64,000 nt of DNA, taken from Fasciolopsis buskii (taxonomy: Eukaryota > Platyhelminthes > Trematoda > Plagiorchiida > Fasciolidae). The translations under genes and the position numbers were made by a program. Positions 1 to 13,615 of the stretch are shown here, in pieces (positions within the stretch are counted from its first letter, which is position 1; every line of letters starts with the position of its first letter). The notes under the pieces are model-generated. The model was not told the origin of the DNA. It did no database searches and saw nothing but the letters and a program-made list of their open reading frames with translations. The DNA is taken from assembly GCA_008360955.1 (NCBI GenBank), contig LUCM01000294.1, positions 349,460 through 413,459 on the forward strand, written 5' to 3'.

Positions 1-2915
1 CCTCGGGTTTATCTTGACTAATTCCTAAAGTAATGGGTTTTTGCAGCTTTTTTGCAAAAAACAGGCCCTTCTAATCCAGTGTCATTCTCATGTACAATAG
101 TTTTCCGAATAAACTAGTCAAGCAATGCGGAAAATGCTTGCTTGACCCGAAACTTGCTGCAAGATCGCTTTATCCTTGTTATGCTTTCACCGATCTCGAC
201 TCGATTGCATTCCCGCCTACACTCCCGTATCCTACCTGGCATGATTTGTGATCTCCAATAGCCAGATGATTTTCTGAAATTCCGTAGTCGAGCAAAAACA
301 TGCAGTGATAAATGGCATCCACCCTGTTAAACCAGATGCTATTCACTGTTGCTAAAATTACTTTATCACAATTCGAATAAAGAATAATGCATGTTTATTC
401 ACATTTTGGCATCAGTGATCAAATCCGTACAAACCGACACTAGATGCAGTTGTTCTAGCTTATGTTCAAGAATTCGGTTCCGCATATTCACGGCCGTCGA
501 GGTCCGAGGCTAATTCGTATTAGATCCTGGTCAGTCAGACATCCCAGCTGTTAGGCTCATTGAGCGGATTCTCAATGAATTGGTGAAGACCACTAAAAAA
601 TTCACCGTCTGTTTACTACTGATTTCCGCGGTTAGCTTAAAGGACACATCGTGACTAGATGGTCGGAGTAAGCATTAGCTAATTTCAAGTTACACGTACC
701 TATTTCCTATACGGTTTCAATGCTTAATTGGACTTTGAAAAACAGGAAAACCGTAGACCTGTTACATCTGTTTTGTTTATGGAACATTGCTTGCGCATAC
801 ACATCGAGCATGAAATGGGCAGAAGAAAATACCAGTAGGTTTACAAATTTTAGGGACAATTTTACGTGTTCCCTCATAAAAGTCAAGTTGCTTGAGCAGT
901 TGTCCGGCCTGATACACATGGTGAGGCTATCAGTTAAGTCATAAAGGTGTGTTTTACTTAACCACTTTTCTTGACCTGTGGTCAGATAACTCCGATTTTT
1001 GGAAGCGCATCACATCTTTTGTTCCCTTTTTTCGTGAATCTCGCAAAACTCGAGTTGGGCTATCTTCGTAGTACTTTGGACGTCTTCCAGATTTCCGACT
1101 AATCCATTGCGACCCATCGCGCGTTCACTGTGTTTCAAATCCGAACACATGCCGTCCGTATGATCTAATTCCGTTTGATACGATCTGTGTTGCCTTTGGC
1201 TTTGTACGGCAGATCGAATCGATAAACGTATTCGCCAACAGAATTTGAAAAATCCCATGCCGAACCACGCCAAAATTGAAACGACGTGACAGACGTGCAA
1301 TAAGTGCTAACAAATTCCGTTCGCTGCAAGCAATTCCAATTTCATAGTGATGTGCACAGGGTTCATTAGGAACCATGACCAGGTGATAGTATAATCCAAA
1401 CCCAGTTAACAATAATATATGGAATACAATAGTAACACAAACTTACTAGCAGCAGTGGTTACTTTAGGCAGTTCCAACTGTTTTAAATTTGAACAAATTA
1501 CCCGTAGCTCATGTTGAAAATCCCATATTTGATAAAAAATATCACTCATTGATGTTACGCTTTCTCTCGTCACGCTCCTTTCTTGTCGGGGAATGAGTAT
1601 TTGACCTTGAAGTATACTTTGTTTGATTGACAGTTTGCTGTCTTGAGGACCATAGTGCAGCAGTGTTTACTCTGTTCCTAAATCTATGCAAGCTTCAAGC
1701 TTGGATCAGCCGACTGAACAGCCAACTGCTCGCAGTATATTTAATGCAAATCTAATCATACCGAGAGTAAGTCTATGCTGGATGAATGCGTCAATTCGCA
1801 GGACGTTGGTCCGTAGCTGTTTTACACTCTTGCCCCATCTCATTCATTGTTCGAGTAATCTATGTCTCCTTTTTTCGAGACGGAAAGTGGCGTTATTCAA
1901 TAAAGAAACCATCCAGGACCCTTATGTCAAAACATGTGATCTGCAAGGCAGGAGATCGAATCAGTGTTTGTAAACGGTTGAGAGTGGCTGTTATTTCGAT
2001 GGGGTAAAAGCGAAAACTCATCACATCTTCCACTGCTTTTGCGAGGCCGTTTATATGTTGGTTATGAGCCTTGTTTATTCACACCGAACCACCGACGTGT
2101 CCGTAACCTAGGACAGAGACCAGCAGCATAGATCTGTGTTCTTTAGATAAGCCAAAGATGCAGTAATGGAACTAGACCGAAAATGGACCGTCTTCTAGGG
2201 TCGAAGAATTGTTTATTGATCAATAGTGAGACCGTGGTAATATCTTCAAAGTCTTTATTGTGCATCTTTATGGAGAGACAAAGCGGACGTTAGTTAAACA
2301 AAAAAAATAAAAACGAAATGCACGAAAATAAGAAATAACTTAGTCAACGATGCAGAAATTGTTGTTAGAAAATAGGAAGGTTGAAGTGACCAGACGTCTT
2401 CAGAATGCACGAATGAAATGATCATGTAATTGAACTGGGATTGCCGGAGAACCGAAAATTAAAAAGATCCCGAAACGTCCATACCCAAATAGTAACAGTA
2501 TAGTAAAAAACCGATCGACAAGGATAGGACGCAATTGCAAGGGTGATCAGCCCTATGATGACAACAATGAATCACTTGTTGACAAAAAAATAACCATGCC
2601 TAGGAAATAGAACTTTTTTTGTTTGATAAGACAAGAGTTTGCCAAAAATAATTCGATCTACATATCAAGCACCATTCATCTGTCTTTCATCTTGTAAAAA
2701 GAAATTAACGAACATTTGGAACGTGCGAGTTAAGAAATTGATGACCAACCAATCGGTCTATGATTTTAATGAGATAGCATGGGTACAGTTCCAGTTTTCA
2801 CATGTTTACCGAATTTATTCCATTTGGTTCGATAATTTGACTGACTTGGTTAAATTGGACTGCTTGTTGGACAGTTGACTGAACCTGAGTAGCGCGAGGT
2901 GCACCATGTAAAGGA
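1..2915. other. Anonymous AT-rich sequence, no gene recognised
   Basis: I read both strands. Open stretches do not exceed about 96 codons, and none shows a known motif, a signal peptide or convincing splice borders. Two overlapping minus-strand open frames at 1010-1412 are the longest and look like chance. No tRNA-like B box or long repeat was seen. Intron or intergenic DNA is the likely status. Confidence 0.5.
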
Positions 2916-2919
2916 GTTT

Positions 2920-2938
2920 GAGAGAGAGAGAGAGAGAG
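2920..2938. repeat. (GA)n microsatellite
   Basis: A run of about nine GA dinucleotides follows a short T-rich stretch. It is a simple-sequence repeat with no visible gene context. Confidence 0.9.
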
Positions 2939-2939
2939 T

Positions 2940-3562
2940 AAGGGGGAAACACTGATGCAGATCGAGTGAAAGAGCGAGCCGCTGCGCTGGTTTCCTTGAA
3001 TCACCTGCTCATAGATGAAATTAGAGATAAATGCTTTCAAGCTGGGTCACATGAGGCAAATCGAACGAACAGGGAATGGAAATTTCAAGAACTGTAAACG
3101 ATAATTGGTGATGGTTCACATCGCGTAAGTTGCAGGAAAATGCCCGACAGAACACGAGCACGCAGAGATGTTTACAGGAATTGGCTCGTCATGGGGTACC
3201 GGTGGCCAACTAATCCGTGTGAACCATGGAATCAGCACAGTGTATCCATCGTGCTCCCCAAACTGAGAGGGAATGCAAACAGGAACGATTGCCTCCAAGT
3301 TATTGAAACTGATTCCCGATCGGATAGAATGTATCCGTCAGTGGATTTACAAGTCCAATTGTCTGTTGCTTACACTGATTGGCTTCCACGGCTGGTGACT
3401 CACTGTGACTAAAAGCTTGTGATCTTGCAAAATAATTGGTATTCAAGTTGTACAGTTTTATGCAAACTACCAAGGCTTGAAAGTACGTGTCATAGTGACA
3501 TCTTAAACCTCTTTTCCTTCAAACATTAAACTTTCTACAGAACTGTGAGAATTTCGACGAAT

Positions 3563-3564
<2 letters not shown>
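2940..3564. other. Anonymous sequence between two microsatellites
   Basis: There is an open frame of 90 codons on the plus strand (3140-3412) and a 60-codon one on the minus strand. Neither resembles a family I know and neither has clear splice sites. I see nothing else. Confidence 0.45.
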
Positions 3565-3565
<1 letters not shown>

Positions 3566-3608
<43 letters not shown>

Positions 3609-3612
3609 ACAT
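3566..3612. repeat. (CA)n microsatellite
   Basis: About 17 uninterrupted CA units are followed by an imperfect tail of further CA units with an AA and an AT interruption. It is typical animal dinucleotide repeat DNA. Confidence 0.95.
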
Positions 3613-3619
3613 ACATTGC

Positions 3620-6600
3620 GAGCAACACAACGTGGCGAACAAGCTCGTTTTCAGTTATTCGTATTCATGCCAATACATGACATTAAATATGGTCTGGAGA
3701 TGGTACTTGAAGTAGAGATTTACTTTTTTTACTTCTGATAAGACCATTCACATCAGTTAGGGGACAGAATTGAGCAGTATTCTGGTGTTATTTAAATAAC
3801 TGTTTATAATCGAAATCAGTACCACTTTCAAAGTTTCCATTGTTTATGGACCAGACGAACACACCGAAATACGCACTATCTGCCGTGTTCGCTCTCGACG
3901 GGTAACAACAGGATTGGAAAGCTTCCACTGAGTATTGCACATGTCGCTTCCGCCATTTGTACATGTATTGATTTCACGCAATGTACAACAATACAAATAA
4001 ATTTCCCGCTAAATTATTCTTGAAGACTTATCACTGACATAAAATGAGTGGACTAGGCTGCATCGAAAGTCTGTTAATTTTAGTCGCTTAAGTTATGGAC
4101 TGTAATGAAGAAAGGTGGCAAATGACAGGGAGGTTTTAGCCCCGAGAAAAATAATAATAATAGTTATAAAGCATTAATAATAACATTACCTTCTCTAGTG
4201 AATTCTGCGAGGAATATGCAATACTTCGGTAAGTAAGCTCGCCACATTTGGATATTACCTACTTGGAATTGATCGACTGCGTGAGCAATGTACTTTGCTC
4301 CTTTCTCGTCGAAATACCAGTAGGCTAGTCAGTTAGACGCCGTAACAGGGCGAGATTGACTGACGGACCAGAGAAACGTTTCGTGAATACGTGCGCATAC
4401 CAGCGAGATGCATGTTTAGAAATCCACCAAAAAATCGAAGCGACTACGATGGCGGATACCAGGAGGGGACTAAGTCTTTGGCTGCCTGTTGGTCATGTCA
4501 TTTAGTTGGTTAGCACTTTTCTAAGGAATGGTTGCTGGTAACCTTGTAGCTCGATGTAACCTCATAAAATCGATAGTCGATGGCTACAACCCAAAATCGT
4601 ACCATACATCGAGGAAGTAGAAGAGTGGCAATTTTATTTTGGCTCACAGCAGCGATCTTTGATTAGGCGAAACGGGGATCGACTTTTCGTTTTCGTAATG
4701 TATACATATAAGCACCACCATCAAGATACCTTGTACTGTCTGTTTCTCCAGAATTCTGATCCGGTAAACTATTAGTCTTCTAATCCGGAAGTATTTCATA
4801 CTAACTAAGGTACTCGTGGAAAAATAGTGTACCGTTTCAAAACTGAGAGCCTTTTCTAGAGGAAAATCTGTTAGACAAAATGTGGGGTCACTTTGTAGTG
4901 AACAATTTATTCTACACCCCAGATTATGTTCCATTCTTCTAATTACATTGCATCCAAGGATACAGTATCTGCATACCCACCGGTGCAACAGCTTTTGTAT
5001 GCCAGATTAATCTTAGTGCAAATGAAAAAAAAACATCCTTCAACTTGTATTTCTAGTGTGAAGTATGACAGACCTGGATTCATAAAAATGTTCGCTTCAA
5101 CGACTTGTGTTAAGATGAATGCACAGATTAAACCCGAGTGCTTCCGCTTTCATGAATCTAACCGGATTGTTTTGATTCATTTAGAAATGAAATTAGAAGA
5201 AAAAATGCTTTTGCTGCCATAAAATTATCAGATCCAGATGACATACGTGACAAATAGAAAGTAACAATGTACCAATTGACGTACCGATTATCAGTTAATA
5301 GAAAACCCGTCCTGTGAATTATCGCTACGAATGCTGAAACGAATTTGCTGGATTGTGACATTGACGGATAACATTGTTTTTGATACATTTTTATTTGTAA
5401 TTAAGGTCACGAGAATGCGAAATATTTTAAAGAAGGAGCTTAGATTTAAATTCTCCTCGTGTTTATTCAAAAGGAATCGGGGATGGCTACGTTCCTCAGT
5501 TTGAGCCTCGTAAATTTAAGTTCGTCCACTTGCCCCATGGGCAGCACTCGTCTGAAGTAACCTTGTTCATCTAAGTGTTAACTGGAGTACAAATATAATA
5601 GATAAAATTGCAAGATAAAATTTCATTGAAAGTGAAGCATTGGGCATTTTACATCCATGCTCAATACCATTCCGTTTGTAAATCATTAAACTTTTACCAA
5701 ATTTCCCTAGTCTTAGCACAGGGATAGTAAAAAAAATTGGCTGAAAGATAATATGTTGAGCAAATTTCCAGAATGAAACGATTTCGGATACGAGAATTCA
5801 AATGACTGTGGCATGGAACCATATCACCCACTGTAGGCAATCACTACTTGGGGTGCCTCCGCTATCCTTAATCGGTACCTTAACCAAAACTTAAGAAATG
5901 TAGTTCACTGGTTAAAGGTTTCATACTTTTTGACCTGTTGTCGACTGGGCATCTCAGCCTATTTTCTGTGTACTACCAATCTGCATTCAGATCGACGGAC
6001 ATAGAAATTGCGGGTCTGAGAGACATGTAAACAGGTTTCGAGATTTGTCACAGTGTTAAGAGTTGGAAAGTGCAAACTCGGTCCGCTGGCCATTTTTGAA
6101 CGGAATACCGTGTATTAATAAGAACCCCTTTTTTGGGGAGAAACCTAACACAAGCTGATAGACGAATGACCGTGTATTTTTTGTAAATTTCCTTGTCTAC
6201 TAATCATAAAACCGATGTGTTCCTGTTAACGTTCGTTGCAAGTGGGTGCAGACAGGGTTGCCAATAACTGTCGCATAGGTGTCGAAAGACAGCAAAACAA
6301 AATATAAAACGTGAGACATTTTCATTTGGTCGTTTAAATGGCACGGATATTCATCCAAATGTTAAAAATATACTGCTATCTAGTATGGGCGATGAAACCT
6401 GGTAAGTATTCTTTCACAGCAAGCTTTGTTGTAACTCCATTCTCCAACTGAGCGGTAAAAGTGTGAAGGCATGGTCATTTTTATGAAATTCTAGCCTCCC
6501 ATCTACCGAGAATTTGTGACATACTAAAAGCAAACAGGTAAGTCTTGATTCGTTTTCTTTATTTATGGTTCCACACATTACCGTAGCAGGACTCGGAGTT

Positions 6601-9600
6601 AACAAAATTTTGACTTTTTCGAAAGATTATGCAATTTAAATGTCTTTTGCGGGAAAACGTAGTTACAAGTACGTGTTTGGAACACTTGAGGAAGTTTTAA
6701 GATCTCATCTTGCCCGAATTCACCTTGATAGCCAGTCGGAGAAGTCTGTGAGTGGGTTTAGTCCTTCGCATGTACGATGATGTTTTTTGATGGGAACAAA
6801 ATCCCAACCATCCCATTTCGCTTTTTATTTAATGCACAACAGATGTGCAATATTTGTGGGTCAAGAACGGACAGCTCTTATAGGCTATTGATTTTGAATG
6901 TAACGAACCGACGAACGTTTCCGGCAAATCCCACGACGCCGGCCGTTTGACCATCCTAAGTCAAGAACTAGCGGCAAACAATAATGGAAAACGAAGATTA
7001 TAAGTTTGTTTGACGAATAAAGTTCTATGAATTGATGGCCAAAGCCATTATTGGATAGAATAAAACGATTGTTTTTTTTACACTATGCCATTGAAACCGT
7101 CAAACAATGTGAATTTATTTATCTCACGGGCAGAAGGATCTTTGCAAATTCGTTTAAAGAGCAATTCCAAACTGTTTGAATAATTTGAAGGGAACCGTCA
7201 AGAAATCAAACGCAGCAACCTGACGTGAGTTAATGTCAGACAGTTCTAACACCCAAGGACTCGTGAACAAAATAGTGGGTGATTCTACATTGAACCTGTG
7301 CGAAGCTCCTTGGTCTGGTCTTGTAGCTTAGCGGATGAAAAACTGAGCATGCCTTAGAGAGGGAACAGTGTCACGTCCTATGGCCAAATCGCGCTCGGGA
7401 TGTTAAAGCTCGCATCCGTTTGACTTGCAGCGCGGCATTGTCAAAGAGATTAGGTTTCTCCGATCGCAGAAAAATCGGACAGGTTTTCCAACTGGATGCG
7501 ATACAATTTGGGAACCGTTTTGATTGCACAAAATCAACGGTGAGTGATATTTTCCAATTTGCGAAGCCAACGCTTTAAACGAAATCGACTTGCCAGTTTA
7601 GTAGGGCCAGCATCTTTTAGTGACCATATCAATTTGCCAGTAAATCCAATTTTCTCCGAATAACTCGACAAGGCTAAAGATCGCCCTGACGTCGGATGCA
7701 AAACAATAAATATATCAATCAAGATTAAAGTCCGAGAGAAAAATATTGGCCACACTACAAGGAAAACAGTAACTGTCCCGGCCTAATCCGCAAACACGTG
7801 AGTACACGAGATTTCGTTTCTAGAGCAACCAGGGAAGGTTCCCTCTCTGCCTGGGTCATTGTCAATCTCTCTCGAATTTCTCCATCCCAGACCGGCATCC
7901 GGGTGTTTGACATGCAAGTAACACTTTTAGCTGGAGTTAGTACTTGGAAAACCAAAGGTCGTCGAACGGGAAGTCATTACGCACTTTCGTCAACCCCGTG
8001 ATTTTTAGCCAAATATTATAGGACTCGATACCTGAAAATCCCCGAGAACATCAGTGTAATATCATACGGGTGTACAAAAGAAAAAAATTTCCCAATCGAA
8101 ACAAATCCGATGACTTGAAAACGCATCCGAGTAAATCATTCACGGGTGTTCGAACTAAATCGGATGTGGATGATTCGTTAGTCTAATGTCCGAACATTTG
8201 CCCAGTATAGCTCCCTTAACTCATCTGGCCGGACACACGAGGTCCGAAGGCATGAGTGCCGTGTACATTTCCGCTTCAGTTGCATTGGAATCACAATTTC
8301 CCGAGCATACGATTTCCCGGTTGGGAACCGAAAAATATAAAACCGTATCTACTTTTATGATGCGTTTGTTAAGCAATTGTAGATTTCAGTTTAAGCGCAA
8401 ACCTATAATAAACAAGTGGAATTGTTGCATTGTCTTGATATTTATAATATATATATTTACGAAGCAATAACAACGATTTATACGTTTCTTTCAATTCGAT
8501 AAACAAAAAACCGTCGAACAATTCAGGAAGGGTACACGATCATTGAAAGCGTGTCTTTATTGTGAAACTGGGAATAATCGAATCAACCAGTTTTTGTGTC
8601 CGTAAGCTATGCAAAATATGAAGCAAATTATTTGAATCTGTGACTTTTTCTCGCGACGAACTTTAACGCCTAACGATATAATGTAGTGGGAATAGTTAAT
8701 TATCAACTGATATTTCAGTCACCGCGGGTAGTTATCCGCACGACTGATGTGCAATTCGCAAATGGCCGGTCAAATGAGAAGGTAAACATTGAAGATATTT
8801 CAACCAATACAATAGCCATGATGATGACCGCTTGCCCAACGTTGGCCATTCCGAAGCGCCTCAGTGACTAAAATTAACTTTATCGGTCCTAGGAGGGTTC
8901 ACGGAAAATAACACACAACAACAAACAAACACGCATCCGTCGACAGTTTAGCTCTGTTACACTGATTGTCGCCATAACCAAAGGCGGTTTCCATTTTGGA
9001 TGACGATCTGTTGAATTTGGATACCAACCAGACATTTTAGGGGATGCATTTCATGCTAAATAAATTTGTCCTACGATTGTTCATTCAAACTGTTTGCTGA
9101 ATCTGTGCTCAAATGGACCCCATTTTATGATATTCAGTTCGAATCCTAACCCAAAAGCAATTTATCAGGGTAGAATTCGGACCGATTTCTAGCTCGGTTT
9201 GACATGTTTCCGGTGGAATAATTCCCTAATGATGCAAAGCGTGATAAAGCTCGATCTACCTTAATGTGCGATTCAACGTACTTGCTCCAGTGTTTCCTAT
9301 CCTCTGAAAACTAGTCTGAAGCAAAGCATTGTCTGCTAGACATAATGCATGGACTATATCACCACAAGTCAATCAGTTATCGTGAATAATTCAAAAATAA
9401 GAACAACCGTTATCGAGAAATTTTGTAAGCCTAATAAAAAATTTCTCTTACCAATTTGATTAGATTTTTCGTATCATTAATTTTGCAGACGTATTCGAAC
9501 AACGTGACGCGGAGGGGCCGAGTGAACAACATGCGAACCATCGACAGCCTATCAGAAATCAACGTGAAGTAAACTAGTTTCTCCGATTCAGGTGGTAAAA

Positions 9601-10760
9601 ACTATGCGTGAGGCTGCCTATAAACGCTCGAATGGAAGAATTAATAACCATGAAATCACCTTCAACACGGCATTACCAAGTGCGTCAAGCCCGGTAGAGT
9701 TTCGGTCCCCTACTCCCCGCTCCCAAGTTCATTGGTTCACGGGATGTACGAAAAGAACCGTTCTTGTCCAACATCTCCGCACTTTGGTTGTAAAGAAGAA
9801 ACCATGGAGCAAATAATTCAGGGTGTTTTTCATATGGATTTTTGGATGAGTCACTCAAGACGAAAATACCGTCTAAGACACGGATTTGAACATAGGGAAT
9901 AATTAGATTGTCTTCAATTTCTAGCTTTAGGACCGTGTACTAATTTGGAGAAGATCACAGATGAATATCATGGCACTTTGGGACTAAAACTGTGAATTCG
10001 AACTTTCCATCTCGGATTCCGTTTTTCCGGAAGAACGATCAGTAAAAGTGACTTGAACAATCGGAGTTGGACAAGTGTTCCGGTTAATTATATTCTGCTT
10101 AGTAAGCAGAAATTCGGCCGGCAAATTTGACGTCGAATATAGATGTTCACGAATAACTGCCGGGTAAAAAGTACAGTAGTTGGGCAAATGTGCTGGCGCG
10201 ATTTGTGTATTGGGTCAAAGAGTTCCGCAAATATGATCGCCTACATTTGCACGCATACACCGACGTGTTCAGAGGTATTAGGATTGAAAATAACAACAAG
10301 CAATACAAAATACAATTGGAATTCTAACCAGTGCAAAGACAGCACTAAACACTGGTACAACGATCTATCTAAAAAGTATTTTTCAGTTTCATCATTGCTT
10401 GCAATGATCATCTATTCCAATTTCTTTTAGCCTAGCCTATGAAGTCATCAGATTTGTTCAATCGATCGATAAACTATTATCCATAATTGATCAGTGATCT
10501 CATCTGAGTTGAATTTAGCTCGTGCACTTATTTCCACTTATTGATACGAATATTATATCCAAACTGTAATTGACGTAGTCCAGTAGAAGGCTTCTGTTAT
10601 GCTAGAGAAGAACAAAAACGTTTCTGGACTAACGATCTCGAAAAGGGTACATCACATAGGATTTATCGAGCCCAGTCACTTGTTGTTTTTGGTAGATCGG
10701 TGAAAGTTGTAGTCAACGAACTAGTGTATGTCTAGTTCAACTCAAAAGGAATCTGCTAAG
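3620..10760. other. 7 kb without recognisable genes
   Basis: No open frame exceeds 114 codons. The longest, on the minus strand at 4644-4988, has no recognisable domain. Small AT runs occur, for example near 8440-8460. I found no reverse-transcriptase motif, no tRNA-like promoter box and no strong exon-intron pair. It is probably intergenic or a long intron. Confidence 0.5.
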
Positions 10761-10762
10761 TA

Positions 10763-11022
10763 AAAAATAAATAGTGATAAATTAAAATCAATAGCTGGTC
10801 AACAAGACACAAGCTTTAATGGACTATAAGTTGGGCGTACTTAATTAAAAGAATACATTGTGGCATTAGTGCAGGTCTTATTAGTAGCGGTAGCAATTAA
10901 AGATTCAGTGGATACAACAGAGCTAGTTACAGTTCTAATAGTGTTTGAAGTGTACCGTTGATCACAGCATTAACTGTATGACTAGTGCTATCAATGATGA
11001 TGTCACCATGGGTTGTATTGAC

Positions 11023-11093
<71 letters not shown>
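10763..11093 (+). repeat. First copy of a 332-bp tandem duplication, ending in (TAG)n
   Basis: This unit starts at the A run before position 10768 and ends in about 23 TAG triplets (11024-11093). The same unit recurs immediately after the single N at 11094, at a constant offset of 332 bases. In the unique part I see only two substitutions between copies: T/C in the stretch after the GTACCG motif, and C/T just before the TAG array. Such high identity and the N at the junction point to either a very recent duplication or two unmerged alleles placed end to end. Confidence 0.9.
11024..11093. repeat. (TAG)n trinucleotide array, long allele
   Basis: About 23 perfect TAG units directly abut an N. 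The downstream copy of the same locus has only about nine units, so the array length differs between the two copies. Confidence 0.95.
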
Positions 11094-11094
11094 N
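11094..11094. other. Single-base assembly ambiguity (N)
   Basis: One N separates the two copies of the 332-bp unit. In the first copy the matching position lies in an A run, so the missing base is probably A. The placement exactly at a repeat boundary suggests a contig join. Confidence 0.95.
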
Positions 11095-11382
11095 AAAAAT
11101 AAATAGTGATAAATTAAAATCAATAGCTGGTCAACAAGACACAAGCTTTAATGGACTATAAGTTGGGCGTACTTAATTAAAAGAATACATTGTGGCATTA
11201 GTGCAGGTCTTATTAGTAGCGGTAGCAATTAAAGATTCAGTGGATACAACAGAGCTAGTTACAGTTCTAATAGTGTTTGAAGTGTACCGCTGATCACAGC
11301 ATTAACTGTATGACTAGTGCTATCAATGATGATGTCACCATGGGTTGTATTGATAGTAGTAGTAGTAGTAGTAGTAGTAGTA
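11095..11382 (+). repeat. Second copy of the 332-bp unit with a short TAG array
   Basis: Near-identical repeat of 10763-11050. The TAG array here spans about 11354-11381 (roughly nine units) and then gives way to unrelated sequence. The surrounding bases in both copies are rich in degenerate TAG/TAA triplets, which suggests an older, decayed microsatellite around the young array. Confidence 0.9.
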
Positions 11383-11389
11383 ACGTTGC

Positions 11390-12578
11390 TTGCAGTGGAT
11401 TTGTTCTTTTCAGGAAGAAGCTGTTATAAGCGAGCAAATGCTCCAACTTAAAAAAGATCAATTTCAGCGCACCGTAATGACTTAACTCTCGTGTCTGAAA
11501 TCCATTCCAATTCTCATGTGACAATCAGATGTTTGATCAGTTTTGTATAAACTGTTCTGCTAGCAGTCAAAAAAAACAAGAATTTTCCACAAATGTTCAA
11601 ACAGAGCATCGTGATGACGTCATAACCTGACACATTAGGTCATTTTGCGTAGTCATTAATAACATTCTGAAAATTTTAAATAAATTAACAAAAGAAGAAT
11701 GACAAATTGGTTCATTGACTAATCTAACCGGATAACGGGGATTGTATCAATTAGTTTCGGGTTCAAAATTTGCCTTGTGAATGAAATTGGAACAGGGAAG
11801 CTAAACAGTGGTCGCAGCGCAATTTCAGGGCAGAGAAACAAATCACGACCCAAAGTTAACGTCCGCCTCCATTGCATACTATTTATCCAGAGGAAGGAAT
11901 TTCTATCCTAGACAAAACGGGCCAGATGTGTTCCGTGTCTACGGTGTTATTAATTTGGGGCTGGATGTGAAATTATTTGTTTTTACAGTTGAGTGACTTC
12001 ATTGTCCCCATGTTCATCCATGGATGGTGGTATAAACTTGGGTATTGACTCGTCATAGCTATTACTAATAAATGCAATTTGATTTTGACTAATAGTGGAA
12101 TGGTTGTGTCTCTCTAACTTTGTTCTTCTCACTAATATTAGTCAAAACGGGAGAGTGATGATTCTCGGAACGAAATAGATAATATATCTTTGTTTTTAGT
12201 TCTCCGTTTTGAGTTAGTGATGCATGTGAATGTGTTCAGTTAAACGCCCATCTTGTGCCAGATATATGGTACCTTATAGGAACACATGAATGAACGTATG
12301 TGAACAAAAATAATAAAACTAAGAATTTGGTCATTCATTTCCAAAGACAAAAGTTAGAAGGCCGGTCGTTGTCTTCCGCATGGTTACCACACCTGATATG
12401 ACGTCACCCTACGTGGTGTTATGAAACTTTAGGTTTCAAGGTCACAGTTGTCACCTTTCCCTCTGTGCAGTAGTCCCTAGGGCTATGAGGCCTACTCCGT
12501 CCATTAAACTCATGCTTCTACCACATATTAGGTAGATGAAAGAGATTTTAACATGACTAGAAGGTGAGCTGCCCAAAA
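11390..12578. other. Anonymous sequence before the gap
   Basis: No gene was recognised. At about 12090-12150 there are two short inverted segments related to TTTTGACTAATA, differing by three bases. They may be a remnant of a small inverted-repeat element but are too short to classify. Confidence 0.45.
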
Positions 12579-12633
12579 TATTTTATTAGTAATGTCTGAA
12601 AGAGTTCTTTGTACAATCATTACTAATAAAATA
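12579..12633. repeat. Perfect 16-bp inverted repeat abutting the gap
   Basis: Left arm 12579-12594 (TATTTTATTAGTAATG) and right arm 12618-12633 are exact reverse complements, with a 23-base loop. The right arm ends at the last called base before the run of N. A palindrome at a contig end is a common cause of assembly failure, or the edge of a larger inverted repeat hidden in the gap. Confidence 0.9.
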
Positions 12634-13443
12634 NNNNNNNNNNNNNNNNNNNNNNNNNNNNNNNNNNNNNNNNNNNNNNNNNNNNNNNNNNNNNNNNNNN
12701 NNNNNNNNNNNNNNNNNNNNNNNNNNNNNNNNNNNNNNNNNNNNNNNNNNNNNNNNNNNNNNNNNNNNNNNNNNNNNNNNNNNNNNNNNNNNNNNNNNNN
12801 NNNNNNNNNNNNNNNNNNNNNNNNNNNNNNNNNNNNNNNNNNNNNNNNNNNNNNNNNNNNNNNNNNNNNNNNNNNNNNNNNNNNNNNNNNNNNNNNNNNN
12901 NNNNNNNNNNNNNNNNNNNNNNNNNNNNNNNNNNNNNNNNNNNNNNNNNNNNNNNNNNNNNNNNNNNNNNNNNNNNNNNNNNNNNNNNNNNNNNNNNNNN
13001 NNNNNNNNNNNNNNNNNNNNNNNNNNNNNNNNNNNNNNNNNNNNNNNNNNNNNNNNNNNNNNNNNNNNNNNNNNNNNNNNNNNNNNNNNNNNNNNNNNNN
13101 NNNNNNNNNNNNNNNNNNNNNNNNNNNNNNNNNNNNNNNNNNNNNNNNNNNNNNNNNNNNNNNNNNNNNNNNNNNNNNNNNNNNNNNNNNNNNNNNNNNN
13201 NNNNNNNNNNNNNNNNNNNNNNNNNNNNNNNNNNNNNNNNNNNNNNNNNNNNNNNNNNNNNNNNNNNNNNNNNNNNNNNNNNNNNNNNNNNNNNNNNNNN
13301 NNNNNNNNNNNNNNNNNNNNNNNNNNNNNNNNNNNNNNNNNNNNNNNNNNNNNNNNNNNNNNNNNNNNNNNNNNNNNNNNNNNNNNNNNNNNNNNNNNNN
13401 NNNNNNNNNNNNNNNNNNNNNNNNNNNNNNNNNNNNNNNNNNN
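12634..13443. other. Assembly gap (810 N)
   Basis: An unbroken run of N. Open frames that run through it are artefacts of translating N as unknown residues and carry no information. Confidence 1.
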
Positions 13444-13615
13444 CTTGAATTGATGATAAAGAGATGGAGGAAGACTTCTTCCATTATTTTCCGAAGATCA
13501 ATAATGCCTTGGTATGTTGAGTCCGTGGTTAATCACACTAAGTAGTCTGTGAATAACAACGAGGCTTTTTTCCTGTAAATTCATCAAATGCTTGTCGAAT
13601 GGACCTTCGACTGTT

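Noticed and set aside
12528..13545. Open frames of more than 300 codons on both strands
   Set aside because: They consist almost entirely of N translated as unknown residues.
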